Assembly: GCA_024509875.1 (NCBI GenBank)
Contig: JAMPIV010017770.1
Location: forward strand, 154,001 to 218,000
Length of the DNA stretch: 64,000 bases
Reading direction: 5' to 3'
Source: Oreohelix idahoensis
Lineage: Eukaryota > Mollusca > Gastropoda > Stylommatophora > Oreohelicidae
Shown: positions 23,154 to 34,057 of the stretch, piece after piece
Layout of the letters: every line of letters starts with the position of its first letter
Position numbering within the stretch: the first letter of the stretch is position 1
Program-made: the position numbers and the translations under genes
Notes under the pieces: model-generated
Databases searched by the model: none
What the model was told of the DNA's origin: nothing
What the model saw: the letters and a program-made list of their open reading frames with translations, nothing else

Positions 23154-23351
23154 CTGCACAACCTCATATTTGTCGCCTAGTGCGACATGCTTTTAGGAGC
23201 AGTGCTTCTACTTTTTCTGTGTTTCAGAAGAGACCTTCAGGAATCACGTGGGAAACAGTTCGTATATACTTGCGAAAACTTTTCTCTGTAGGGTTTTCGT
23301 AGAAAAAACAGTGTCGTACCAAACAATATTTTCCCGAGAAAGATAATTAAC

Positions 23352-23524
23352 AGGTACTCGTTGGACATAAAATACGGCACTAGACAAGAGAATAGAAAAT
23401 ATAAGTGATAGGCTTACCGGGAATCGAACCTAGGACTAACCAAACGGTTCGATTCCCGGTAAGCCTATTAATTTTATTTTATTTTCTGTTGTCTAGTGCC
23501 ATATTTTATGTCCAACGAGTACCT
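23352..23524. repeat. 79-bp inverted-repeat fold-back with tRNA-like B boxes
   Basis: Left arm 23352-23430 and right arm 23446-23524 are near-perfect inverted repeats around a 15-base loop. At the loop end each arm carries GGTTCGATTCCCGG (inverted in the left arm), the B box/T-arm motif of tRNA genes, followed by TAAGCCTAT. It could be two head-to-head tRNA-derived SINE ends or a fold-back element. The open frame across it (starting at 23405) is an artefact of the tRNA motif. Confidence 0.85.
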
Positions 23525-24185
23525 ATTAATTACCTTTATCTATTTATTTACTTATTTATTTACTATCCACAGGACTCAGGTTTCCTTCATTATTTATTTC
23601 CGGAGAAAGGCATCTCACACGTCATAACAATGTCCTGTAATATTGGAGACATTTTGTTGGAATGCACGGAGAAGCGTCAACTCGTGTTTGCAACAAAGAA
23701 ACATGGCCCAAGTCTACCGTCGGTGAAATTCAACGAAGAAAATGCTTTAACCTAGAGATGAAATAAATCTTCCGGACGGGGATCAATAATATTAAAGCCA
23801 GTAACCTCTAAAATAAACCATTAGTGCACAAGCATACCTTGAAGATTCTTCAACAGACTAGTTTCAGTGTTCATTATTTACTGAGCTGTTTGTAACTTGT
23901 ATGTGGTATGTATTGGTGTATGACTAATTATGTGGGATCTAATTTAGCTTATTAAACGTGGTCTGGATTCTTTTCTTTCCTTAGATTTGTTGTAGACTAT
24001 GTGTGGCCATGAAAATAATATATCCTTACGTGTTTAAAAACGTTCCGTAGGAAACATTAACACATTACGAAAACTCTACTTATCTCGTTTTATTTCGAAT
24101 CTCGCCTTGAAGCCTTCATTCCTACTTCTTTAGCCAAAACTTGGCGACATCTTCGAGAATGTGAATACTCGTAACTTCATCCTTT
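23525..24185. other. Unassigned AT-rich sequence
   Basis: I see no gene, tandem repeat or terminal repeats here apart from a short (TTTA)n run near 23540-23565. Confidence 0.35.
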
Positions 24186-24188
24186 TAA

Positions 24189-24415
<227 letters not shown>

Positions 24416-24424
24416 TTGTGATGA

Positions 24425-25388
24425 ACGAGTGCCAAGTCTTATCGCTCTCTTTTCCATCATCTTTCCTCATGGCATTTTCAACCATTTTTTGCATTTGCAT
24501 CGTTGCTAAAGTTATCTTGTAAATCACGACTGGACTTCAAACTGTAACTTAACACGCCTTTGATTTATTCTTACACGGACGTTATCTTGCTGACACCACA
24601 TTTCCTCATTAGAAATCTTGTGGAACACCAGCTTGGTCATATACAAACTCCTTTGATATCGAAGTCTCCGTGTAAATATCGTCAGTTATGCCACCTTGGA
24701 ATATTATATAGGTCACATTTTAACAAATGGCTCGCTTTCAACAGTAATGCTGTTATGTGTACCTCTCAGTTGCGCACAACGATGCTTTAGCAAGCCTGCG
24801 TGCAAAATGAGTGGTAACACGGATAAAATAATTCATATCTGTGGTGTATTGTGTTCTTAAAAGAGTTTGCAAAAGGGAAAAGGAGGTTAGTGAATCTTTT
24901 AAAAACTATTAATATGTTTTCTTAATCTTTAGTTAAGATCGCTTTTGCACTTAGCATCCTAGCTAAATGTGCGGAAGACAGTTTTTCAATTAATACTTCT
25001 CATAAATGGTTAATTAAATCAAAAGATTTTCCTCTAAGATGATAGGAGGTAATTGATAGTTCATACTTCCTTTTCATCTAGATTTTTTGGTCATCATTAC
25101 AGACTTACATGTGCCCACACTCTCATGCGCAATATATTTAACACTTATCAGGATCATCTCATGTCATACATAATTACTAGAGAATTGAACTCATCATTAG
25201 CGAGGAGTAGTATAAAAGAAAGTAGACCATTGATATTAAGTGTGAAAACATAAGAAGACTTTTTTATGTCTTCAGTCCAACAGACGTCTTAGTCTATACG
25301 TTATGTGTTTGGCGTCTACCAGAAAGAAACTAGCAAAGTGCACCTCTAGACAGCAGAATTTGCAATTTGGGACATACTTTACTTGCTC
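24425..25388. other. Unassigned sequence
   Basis: Only short open frames without recognisable motifs. I see no repeat structure. Confidence 0.35.
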
Positions 25389-25670
25389 GGGAGTCGCGGT
25401 AGTGCAGTGCTTAGCGCACTGGCTTCCTAGCTCGGTGGTCCATGGTTCGATCCCCAGTTGAGGTTGGATTTTTTAGACCGCAAATGGCTACGGGGTCGAC
25501 CCAGCCTCATGAATTGGGTACCAGAGCAACTATGGAAAGGTTAATGCGGCCGGCGTGATGCTGACCACATCACTCCTTGTGTGCCGATGGTCAAGAAAAT
25601 ATGGGCCTAACACCATATTCTCAATATGCCTCAATGGGCGTGTAACGGGATCCGTTACCCTTTTACCTAC
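25389..25670 (+). mobile_element. tRNA-derived SINE
   Basis: The head resembles a tRNA gene: GTCGCGGTAGTGCAGTGC then TTAGCGCACTGG (A-box region), and a B box GGTTCGATCCCC at about 25444-25455. A tRNA-unrelated body follows (GGTCGACCCAGCCTCATG and onward). No cloverleaf completing sequence or 3' end is visible, so it is a SINE rather than a functional tRNA. The 3' limit is approximate. Confidence 0.7.
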
Positions 25671-26794
25671 CTTCACTTCCTCAGTTAAGGAGGAAGATTT
25701 CTCTCCCACGTTTTACACTGGAATTGTGCAGCATATTATTCACCTGCTTATCAAGTGCTCACAAGTTGACTACATATTCAATATCAAGTTCAGCTTACTC
25801 GAAAGCTTACCGCAGGAGTCAAGCTAAAGCTCGTGCAAGTTGAATCGCACATTTATAGTTCACTCACTCAGAAGAGCGCATTTTGAGAATAAAGATTCCA
25901 TATTTACAAGCTGATTTGCTCACCTTACTCCACAGCATATTTTATGATTCAAGAGTACATACTTAAGTTGTTGAGTCTACATACCAAGATCATTTCGTGT
26001 AAGACCGCCAGTCTAGCGAGTGCCTTTCAGGGATAAGACAGCAGCCATTTTCTTAAGGCAACAGAACGATTTGTCAACGCTACAGAGATAGTGCCAAACA
26101 TTGAAGGACTGTATGTCGTCAAAGTTCTCATTACACAAAAATTATCATCAGTACGTCCTCGTCTTGGATATAACCCACACAACATACCATTCACCTACCT
26201 GGGACAGTCTACGCATACATGTGTATCATCATATACGGGAGAATCATTAAGAGACACATGGACAGTAGAGATTAGACATCAGTTTTATAACAAGTATCAT
26301 ATCACACCATCAATTTGCTTCACATAGGTTCATTCTCTTATTTAACTACATTATTTATATCTCATACGTGTGTTTTGTGTGAATTGTCTTCACCATCATC
26401 ACGTTGTAATTACTACTAACCCTATATGTGTAAGTATTTAATTAATAAACCCAATAACCGTTTGATCATTATTTAGTTCGTTACTGTATCACTCGTGCTG
26501 TCGGTGTTAAATATTTACATATAGAGAAAATTCTACATTTAGATGAGATTGGGGGCTCTTTCTTTTACGGGATCTGAGTACAGAAGCTAAGGTCGTGGGG
26601 AAATAGAACACTTTCCTTAATTTACTAGAAAGCTATATGCAGTGGACAGCATTCGCATTCTCTTCTTTTTGTCCTTATCTCGAATAGGTCTCTTTCTTTC
26701 TTAACGAGTCAATTTCTGGAGACCTTCTTCATAATATTTCATCGGCCATCCCCAGCGATAACTATTGTTGTAGCTACACCAAGGTCAACTTACG
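25671..26794. other. Unassigned sequence
   Basis: No supported gene. Short open frames only, without recognised motifs. Confidence 0.3.
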
Positions 26795-26892
<98 letters not shown>

Positions 26893-26944
26893 TTCTGTCT
26901 ATCTGTCTGTCTGTCTGTCTGTTTATTTGTCTGTCTATCTCTAT
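26795..26944. repeat. (TCTA)n(TA)n(TCTG)n compound microsatellite
   Basis: The tract carries on after the LINE at 29751 (TTCGATCTATCT), so the LINE inserted in it. TATCTCTAT at 26936-26944 is duplicated at 29742-29750. Confidence 0.92.
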
Positions 26945-26947
26945 AAA

Positions 26948-28252
26948 AAGCAAATTATATACTCTGGTAGTAATGATAATCGTCACACAGAGGGAGTAGC
27001 CATCTTAATGACACAGAAAGCAGCAGCATCGCTTATCAGCTGGGTACCTATTAATGAGAGGCTAATATTAGCTAGATTTCAGACAAGATTTTTCAAGCTC
27101 TCAATTGTACAATGTTATGCACCAACTAACGACGCTCTTGATACCACAAAAGTTGACTTCTATGAAGCACTTCTAAGTACCATCAACATAGTACCCAAGC
27201 ATGACATAATAACAGTCATGGGCGATTTTAACGCCAAAGTAGGTGACAACAACGATGGAGCACAAAGATATCTCGGTACTCATGGCATAGGCTGTATGAA
27301 TCAAAATGGCGAAAGACTTCTAGAACTTTGTGAAATATCAAACCTCGTTGTGGCAGACACCATCTTTCCACATAAGAATATCCACAAGATAACATGGAAT
27401 TCACCTGATGGCAGAACTAAGAACCAGATAGATCACTTCTGCATAAGCGCAAAATTTCGCTCATCAGTTCAAGACGTCAGAGCATACAGAGGTGCAGAGA
27501 TCGGAAGCGATCATAACCTCTGCATAGCTAAACTGAGAATTAAACTGAAGAAGTTATACCAACCGAATAAAAATAGAAGAATAGATGTACACAGACTGCA
27601 ATCAAATGATATAAAGGAGGAATATAATGTCAAAATGAACAACTATTTCGATGCTTTAGGCAAAATTGACAACGATATCACCACCAAGACAATCGATACT
27701 AAATGGGAACAACTGAGAACAGCAATGACAGAAGCAGCTGTAGCGACCACCGGATACCTAGTACATAAAAAGAAAAAATGGATGAGAGAAGATACTTGGG
27801 ATAAAATACAAGAAAGGAAAACAGCAAAACTTAAACTACTAGCGGCAAGTACACATAATGCAGTTGAATCTTGCAAACTAACTTATAACTTGTTAAATAA
27901 AGAAGTGAAGACAAAAACTAGAAGAGATAAAAGACATTTCATCAATGAACTGGCCGTAGAAGCTGAAAATGCTGCAAGAACTGGTAATAGTAGGTGCCTT
28001 TATCAAATTACAAAACAACTATGTCACCAGCCTACTGCTATGGAAACACCTGTTAAAGGTAAATTAGGGAATTCAATACCAACAGAAAAAGAACAAATGA
28101 AGAGATGGGCTGAGCACTTCATGGAGGTACTAAACAGACCACCACCAACAGTAACACCTGATTTTAATAATGAAACACCCACAACCACCTTGCCAATAAC
28201 TTGCGATGAATTCACGCTGGACGAGATCAAACAAGCCGTTAAAAGATTTTAA
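26948..28252 (+). pseudogene. RTE endonuclease and linker, 5' part of broken ORF
   Basis: The frame begins inside the endonuclease (KQIIYSGSNDNRHTEGVA). It contains SIVQCYAPTND, the catalytic GDFNAKVG near codon 105, the DHFCIS motif, and GSDHNLCIAKL with the catalytic His, followed by the basic linker up to the reverse transcriptase. It ends at a TAA after AVKRF (28250-28252), caused by an indel in an A/T run. Reverse transcriptase continues in another frame from about 28255. The leading codons before 26945 come from microsatellite. It is dead as a single polyprotein. Confidence 0.9.
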
Positions 28253-28291
28253 AATTTTAAAGCTGCTGGAGTTGACGAAATTTCAGGGGAA

Positions 28292-29720
28292 ATGATTAAA
28301 GCAGTTAATGACAACAACCTCTTGAGAATTTTAGATATTATAAATGAAGTATGGAGAGAAGAACAACCACCACAACAATGGAAAGACAGTATTATTGTAA
28401 AGTTACCGAAGAAAGGTGATCTATCAGACTGTAATAACCGGCGTGGTATATCTCTACTATCAGTACCTGGAAAATTATTATGTTGCATGATGTTAGAAAG
28501 AGTTAAATTGCATGCTGACGAAAAGATCAGAGAAGAACAAGCGGGTTTCAGGCCGAAACGATCATGTATTGATCAAATATTCACACTAAGAACAATTATA
28601 GAAGAATCAGTGGAAATGCAATCGCCACTTATTATCACCTTCGTCGATTTTCAAAAAGCCTTTGATAGTCTACACCGCCCATCATTGTGGAAGATACTTA
28701 CAATCTATGGTTTTCCAACAAAATATGTGAATATAATCAAAGCGCTATATGACAATGCAAGATGTTGTGTTAGAACAAATAAAGGGAATACAGAATGGTT
28801 TACAGTAGAAACAGGGGTGAAACAAGGCTGTATTATGTCACCACTACTTTTTGGAATAGCTATTGATTGGGTTATGAGAAACTATACCCACAATGAACAA
28901 TTAGGTATAAAATGGACAAATGGAAAATTCCTGGGGACCTGGATTTCGCAGATGATTTAGCATTCTTAAGTTCAACACCCAGACAATCCCAAGAAGCAGT
29001 AAATAATTTGTGTCATCTCTCGGTTAAAATAGGTCTCCAAATAAATGCCTCTAAAACTAAAGCTATGAACTTTTCTAACGAGACATTTGATATCATCTTG
29101 AACGGGGAAAAACTACAGAAAGTTGAAAGTTTCAATTATTTAGGCAGTAAAATGACTCAGGATGGTGACACAACAAGAGAAATCCACACTAGAACTGCTT
29201 TGGCAGCTAGCGCCTTCAATAGATTATCTAACATTTGGAAATTACGATCATTGAATATACATACCAAGCTTCGTCTGTTTAATTCAAATGTTATCTCAGT
29301 GTTAACATACGGCTGTGAGAGTTGGAAAATAACAAAATCATTGGAGAACAAGCTGAATACATTCGAGAACAATGTCTTAGAAAACTCATGAACATCAGTT
29401 GGAAAGAATTCAAGACTAATCGACAAATAAGAGAAGACTCTAGGCAGAAATATGTCTCCGACTATATAAGGAAAAGACGATGGTCATATATCGGTCATGT
29501 CCTACGAATGCAAAACAACAGAATACCACTACAGGCGCTCACTTGGGTTCCTGATGGTAAGAGGAAAAAAGGAAGACCAAAAGAAACACTCAGAAGAACA
29601 ATAATAAGAGAAGGAAGAACGTTGGGCCTAAATAATGTGCAAGAGCTAAGAGGAGTGGCGTCACAACGAACAACCTGGAGAGCACTGGTTTCTGCCTTAT
29701 GCGCCGTGTTTGGTGCTTAA
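28292..29720 (+). pseudogene. RTE reverse transcriptase, 3' part of broken ORF
   Basis: Reverse transcriptase motifs are in order: DCNNRRGISLLSVPGK, EEQAGFRPKRSCIDQIF, FVDFQKAFDSLHR, GVKQGCIMSPLLF, LDFADDLAFLSS (FADD catalytic box), LGSKMTQDGD, YGCESWKI, then RRWSYIGHVLR and KKGRPKETLRR. The frame shifts near 28930 (before FADD) and again near 29370 (within the CLRKLMN region). The three pieces 28292-28960, 28912-29391 and 29322-29720 overlap in different registers. Confidence 0.92.
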
Positions 29721-29750
29721 AGAATTTATTATTTTTATTATTATCTCTAT

Positions 29751-30485
29751 TTCGATCTATCTAAAAACAACACCACGATCCCTCCGCTACCGATGTTGCA
29801 CCAAAAGTTATTTTGAACAGCCCTGTTAAAAAAAAAACGGAAGCTTTCCAGCTGTCCCAATCTACATTTCTAAATCATATTTGTAGCCCAAAATATTTAA
29901 ATAACCACATTTGTCCTGCATGAAAGATGCAATAGGAGAAATATACATACGTTTATAGGCAACGCGCTGTCTTTTCGAGGAAAAGGGAATGTGTTCGGAA
30001 ACAAGTCGCAACACGCGCCAATTTAAAAAAAAATGTAGTCCTGTAGCTGATACTGCTGTAGGGGAGTAAAGTCTTAGTGACTTTACTAGACTAGGTCTAG
30101 CTTTATAAGGTAGAGTGACCAATTCTCCTCCTCGTTGCATTTGCCTTCCCTAATTGAGGAGCAGAGTCACGTACTCGTTTACAGCTGGGTAGACTGGAGT
30201 GTGACGCTACCAGCTTTTGATCCCGGAACTTTTCCGCGACAGAAATGTGCTCTAACCGCTTAGCTAATCGCATCAGTCTATCTGTAACAATGTCTGCTCT
30301 TGAGTTTCGGAAGACAGAGGCAGCCAGGAAGGGATTCTTCCCATTCCCCCCCCCCCCCCCCGTCCCCGTCCTAAAGCTAAGACCTAGTATAAGTAACGTC
30401 TTTAACACTTCACTAACCTACGGCAGTATCTCCTACTGCACTAAATTAACCATTATACCCGAAAACATTCATAAATGTGTAACCA
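29751..30485. other. Unassigned sequence with poly-C tract
   Basis: A short poly-A run near 29827 and a poly-C tract at about 30344-30361. No supported gene. Confidence 0.35.
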
Positions 30486-30488
30486 TAC

Positions 30489-31478
30489 AGTTGTAGACAA
30501 TTACTCATGGACAAAAACAAATACTCGTGGCCATAACCAAATACTCGTGGGCATAACTAAGTACTCGTGGACACAACCAAATACTCGTGGACTCCACTAA
30601 ATACTCGTGGACACCACTAAATGCTCGTGGACACAACCAAATGCTCCTGGACACAACCAAATGCTTCTGGACACAACCAAATGCTCCTGGACACAACACA
30701 ACCTAATGCTCGTGGACACAACACAACCCAATGCTCGTGGACACAACCAAATGCTCGTGGACACAACAACATGCTCGTGGACACAACCAAATACTCGTGG
30801 ACACATCACAACCAAAGACTCGTGGACACAACCAAATGCTCGTGAACACAACACAACCAAATGCTCGTGGACACAACCAAATGCTCGTGGACACAACACA
30901 ACCAAATGCTCGTGGACACAACCAAATGCTCGTGGACACAACCAAATGCTCGTGGACACAACACAACCACATGCTCGTGGACACAACCAAATGCTCGTGG
31001 ACACAACACAACCAAAGACTCGTGGACACAACCAAATGCTCGTGGACACAACACAAACACATGCTCGTGGACACAACCAAATGCTCGTGGACACATTACA
31101 ACCAAATGCTCGTGGACACAACCAAATACTCGTGAACACAACACAACCAAATGCTCGTGGACACAACCAAATGCTCGTGGACACAACACAACCAAATGCT
31201 CGTGGACACAACCAAATGCTCGTGGACACAACACAACCACATGCTCGTGGACACAACCAAATGCTCGTGGACACAACACAAACACATGCTCGTGGACACA
31301 ACCAAATGCTCGTGGACACAACACAAACACATGCTCGTGGAAACAACCAAATGCTCGTGGACACATTACAACCAAATGCTCATGGACACAACCAAATACT
31401 CGTGGACACAACCAAATGCTCGTGGACACAACACAACCAAATGCTCGCGGACACAAGCAAATACTTGTGGACATAAAC
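30489..31478. repeat. 20/25-bp minisatellite (~1 kb)
   Basis: The core AAATGCTCGTGGACACAACC (20 bp) alternates with a 25-bp form carrying an extra ACACA. Together they form a 45-bp higher-order unit in the central part. Edge units are degenerate (ATACTCGTGGACATAAC). Because 45 is a multiple of three, long open frames persist in several registers on both strands (up to 289 codons). These are artefacts. Confidence 0.97.
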
Positions 31479-31574
31479 TATCAAGAAAATGTATACATAG
31501 CTGTGTACAGAATAACTTGCGCTTATCTATATTGATTCCTTTTGTAGCTGAAAGTAAGAAGACGTAACAAACGT

Positions 31575-31690
31575 ACGTTTCATCATTATCGTCATCAGTT
31601 TATCTCCATGTGAAGCATGTAACAACTGATGCGATTGGCCCGCTTGCAGGAAGACTGCACAAATCATTCACATGTTGTTACAACGGTGAT
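31575..31690. repeat. Diverged relative of 22460-22600 repeat
   Basis: CATCATTATCGTCATCAG then GTGAAGCATGTAACAACTG, and later ACTGCACAAATCATTCACATG, in the same order as the segment that precedes and seeds the 77-bp array. It is a single copy here. Confidence 0.5.
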
Positions 31691-31699
31691 TCCTGTAAC

Positions 31700-33294
31700 A
31701 ATATGTTTTCCATGAAGAAATTTCCAACCTCGTGTATAACCATATTTGAATCGTCTCGTTATGATATGACTGAAAACCTACGTATACCGAACGTTTTTTT
31801 TTTTCAAAAGAATGGAATACCCTGATTCTTACACTCATAGGCACATACATATCAAAATATATAGCTATGTTATGGGTGTCAACCGTGTTATAGATATCAG
31901 CCTTGAAGTGGCTGTCTGTAACTCCATCGAGCAACGCAGTTCTTGTATCAGACTCATAATCCATGCTTAGGAATGTCCAGAATGGATGGTTACGGCATGA
32001 ATGAAAAACATCCATAGAAGCCTCGGGTCTTCAGAAACTGGTGTGAATCTACTGTGCTGGTCGTGCGGGTATATGCGGCAATGAGAGAGCTGACAGACTA
32101 GCTTCGACATTGTGGGGACACTGGATATGGATAAGGGACAGATAATATGGATAACAGATGATCGCCTGTTCGAGAATGACATTGCAATCGATGACTCAAC
32201 GAAGCTAAGATTGCTGAAATTTTGCATCAAACATAAGACTAGCATAGATAGACGTATAATCCGTCGCTATATGTATAATTGGCATTCATACACTTCGAAG
32301 TTTGCTGAGGGTGACGGTAGTCTTATCCATTCGTTCATTTTTATGTTCATCCTATGCTTCACTTCCTTGTGTCAGTAATTGCCGATAATACTTTTTGTAG
32401 GAGGTACGTTTTAAAAAACCGCCAGCGTAAACTACTCATGGTATGTTTATCTTTTTAATCGTAGAAAGAACGCTTAGCCAGGCGTTGAACAATAAAATCA
32501 ACGATTAAACCATCTTCACGGATTGTTTGTTCAGCCGCCTTTTGTTTACACCTGAACGGCAACTGGTGCATTTTCATAGATACGAGTTAGATTGTCTTTG
32601 GATTACACATTAGTTTCCTGTCAGCTTGGTTGTCAATGGTCACTTAAAGATAACGTGTTATTACCTTGAGGGACTGACCTACAATTGGCTATGCCATGTC
32701 TGATTATTACAATATGGAAGAATTAGGCAAGGTATATGACATAATTATGTCCGGTGTTGCCAACAGTAATTATTTATACTACCATATATGGCGGTGTTAA
32801 TAATTATAACAATGCATTGATAAAAATGTACTAAAATAAGACGTCTGTACGATGATTGGCTGTAAACTGAAAAATTAACTAGCCTGAATTGTGATTGGCT
32901 TTAACGAGGAAAATCAGCGAAACTAAATTTCATGTGGGCGAAGTTTTAACTATAAGCTCTGAGTGTTTGAAGATTCCCCAATGGACTTCCAATGCTCATC
33001 AGATAGACAAGACGTCAGGAGAGGCAGCTAAAGGATTCCATTATAGGACGTGCCAACGTTATTAAGAAGTAACGTGTATAATTAAAAGTATAAAACTTCT
33101 TTTGTAATAGAGTCACATGTGCGAGTAAATACTCCCTTTATGTTAAAGTTGGGATTTGTGAATTTACAATTACTACTAACTCATATAAGCAGAATGCACC
33201 TTCACGGCTGCAGTGAAGTGATATTGGTCATTCTGTACAAGACATCTGCATATCCATTCAAACTGAATGGGTAAGTTTTAAAATGAATATTTTC
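31700..33294. other. Unassigned sequence
   Basis: AT-rich, with no coding frame bearing recognisable motifs and no tandem repeat. Confidence 0.3.
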
Positions 33295-33298
33295 TTAA

Positions 33299-33982
33299 CA
33301 CATTAACTACCGAATTGAAAAACACACTGTGGCGAATTAAATTTTTTCCCATTTTCATTCCGTAGGTGTTTGCACAAAGTAAGCTGTAGTTTTCGTAATT
33401 GTTTACAGATTTTTATGAATTACACGTCATTTTAAAGATAAATGAATGCACTATTACAATAAACACCGGTTGTAACTGTAATAGAGGTTGTTGCTATTTA
33501 ACGGCCCTCCGATGGCCGAGGACTTGCAATATTTTCACAATTATGACTGCTTGCGGCCCATCTCTATCAAAATCACAATTTCAATCAATGTGCACACCGT
33601 TTTCACTCTTGTCCTTGTCGCTAGATCTATCAGTAAATTGTTGAAACACGTTTCTATCCTATTCAGCCGTTAGACGAGATGTACACGCTTTTTTTGTAGT
33701 CCTATCACAAGTTGCCACGGTAAACAGTTTTACACGATTTGGTAACTAACCCAAAACGCTGAAAATTATGAACATAATATCAATTTTCCAGTGTTCTACA
33801 ACAACCAAGCTTTGGGAATTTGTTTTCCGGTGGCAACTTAAAATCCCGAACCAGATCAGAAAGATTTTCAGTACATTTTTCATTCGTTTTATTACTAAAA
33901 TTAGATTGGCGATCTGAGCGGCTTGCGGTCCAAATGTGATTCTTTTGTGAGCCGCTGACAGCGGCTTGCGGTAGTTAATGTG
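33299..33982. mobile_element. TTAA-flanked MITE with 14-bp inverted ends
   Basis: The ends are perfect inverted repeats (CACATTAACTACCG at 33299-33312, and its complement at 33969-33982), flanked by TTAA on both sides (33295-33298, 33983-33986). The right part has three GCGGCTTGCGG-like or related subterminal repeats (near 33920, 33961). The TTAA duplication suggests piggyBac-type mobilisation. At 684 bp with no transposase frame, it is non-autonomous. Confidence 0.8.
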
Positions 33983-34045
33983 TTAATTTATATGTACCAT
34001 TTACATGTGTGAAGTGCTTATTTCTGTAAAGTTAGGTATGAGGCT

Positions 34046-34057
34046 GGCAGCCTCCTT
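34046..34057. repeat. 12-bp target duplication, left of RTE LINE
   Basis: GGCAGCCTCCTT, repeated at 37361-37372. Confidence 0.93.

Larger units (their letters stand above)
26945..29741 (+). mobile_element. RTE-type LINE, 2.8 kb, 5'-truncated and frameshifted
   Basis: The element is bounded by a 9-bp duplication, TATCTCTAT (26936-26944, 29742-29750). It lacks the extreme N-terminus of the endonuclease and ends in an ATT-rich tail. It is the closest relative of the fragment at 7386-8663 and is similar in layout to the intact minus-strand element at 34058-37360. Confidence 0.9.

Noticed and set aside
23405..23755. 116-codon frame beginning GLPGIEPRTNQT
   Set aside because: The start is the tRNA B box read in reverse within the fold-back, and no conserved domain follows.
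25389..25470. tRNA gene
   Set aside because: A- and B-box-like motifs are present, but no acceptor stem or anticodon arm can be closed. It is better explained as a SINE.
30597..31535. Several overlapping open frames of 220-290 codons on both strands
   Set aside because: All are produced by the 20/25-bp minisatellite, whose 45-bp period keeps frames open.
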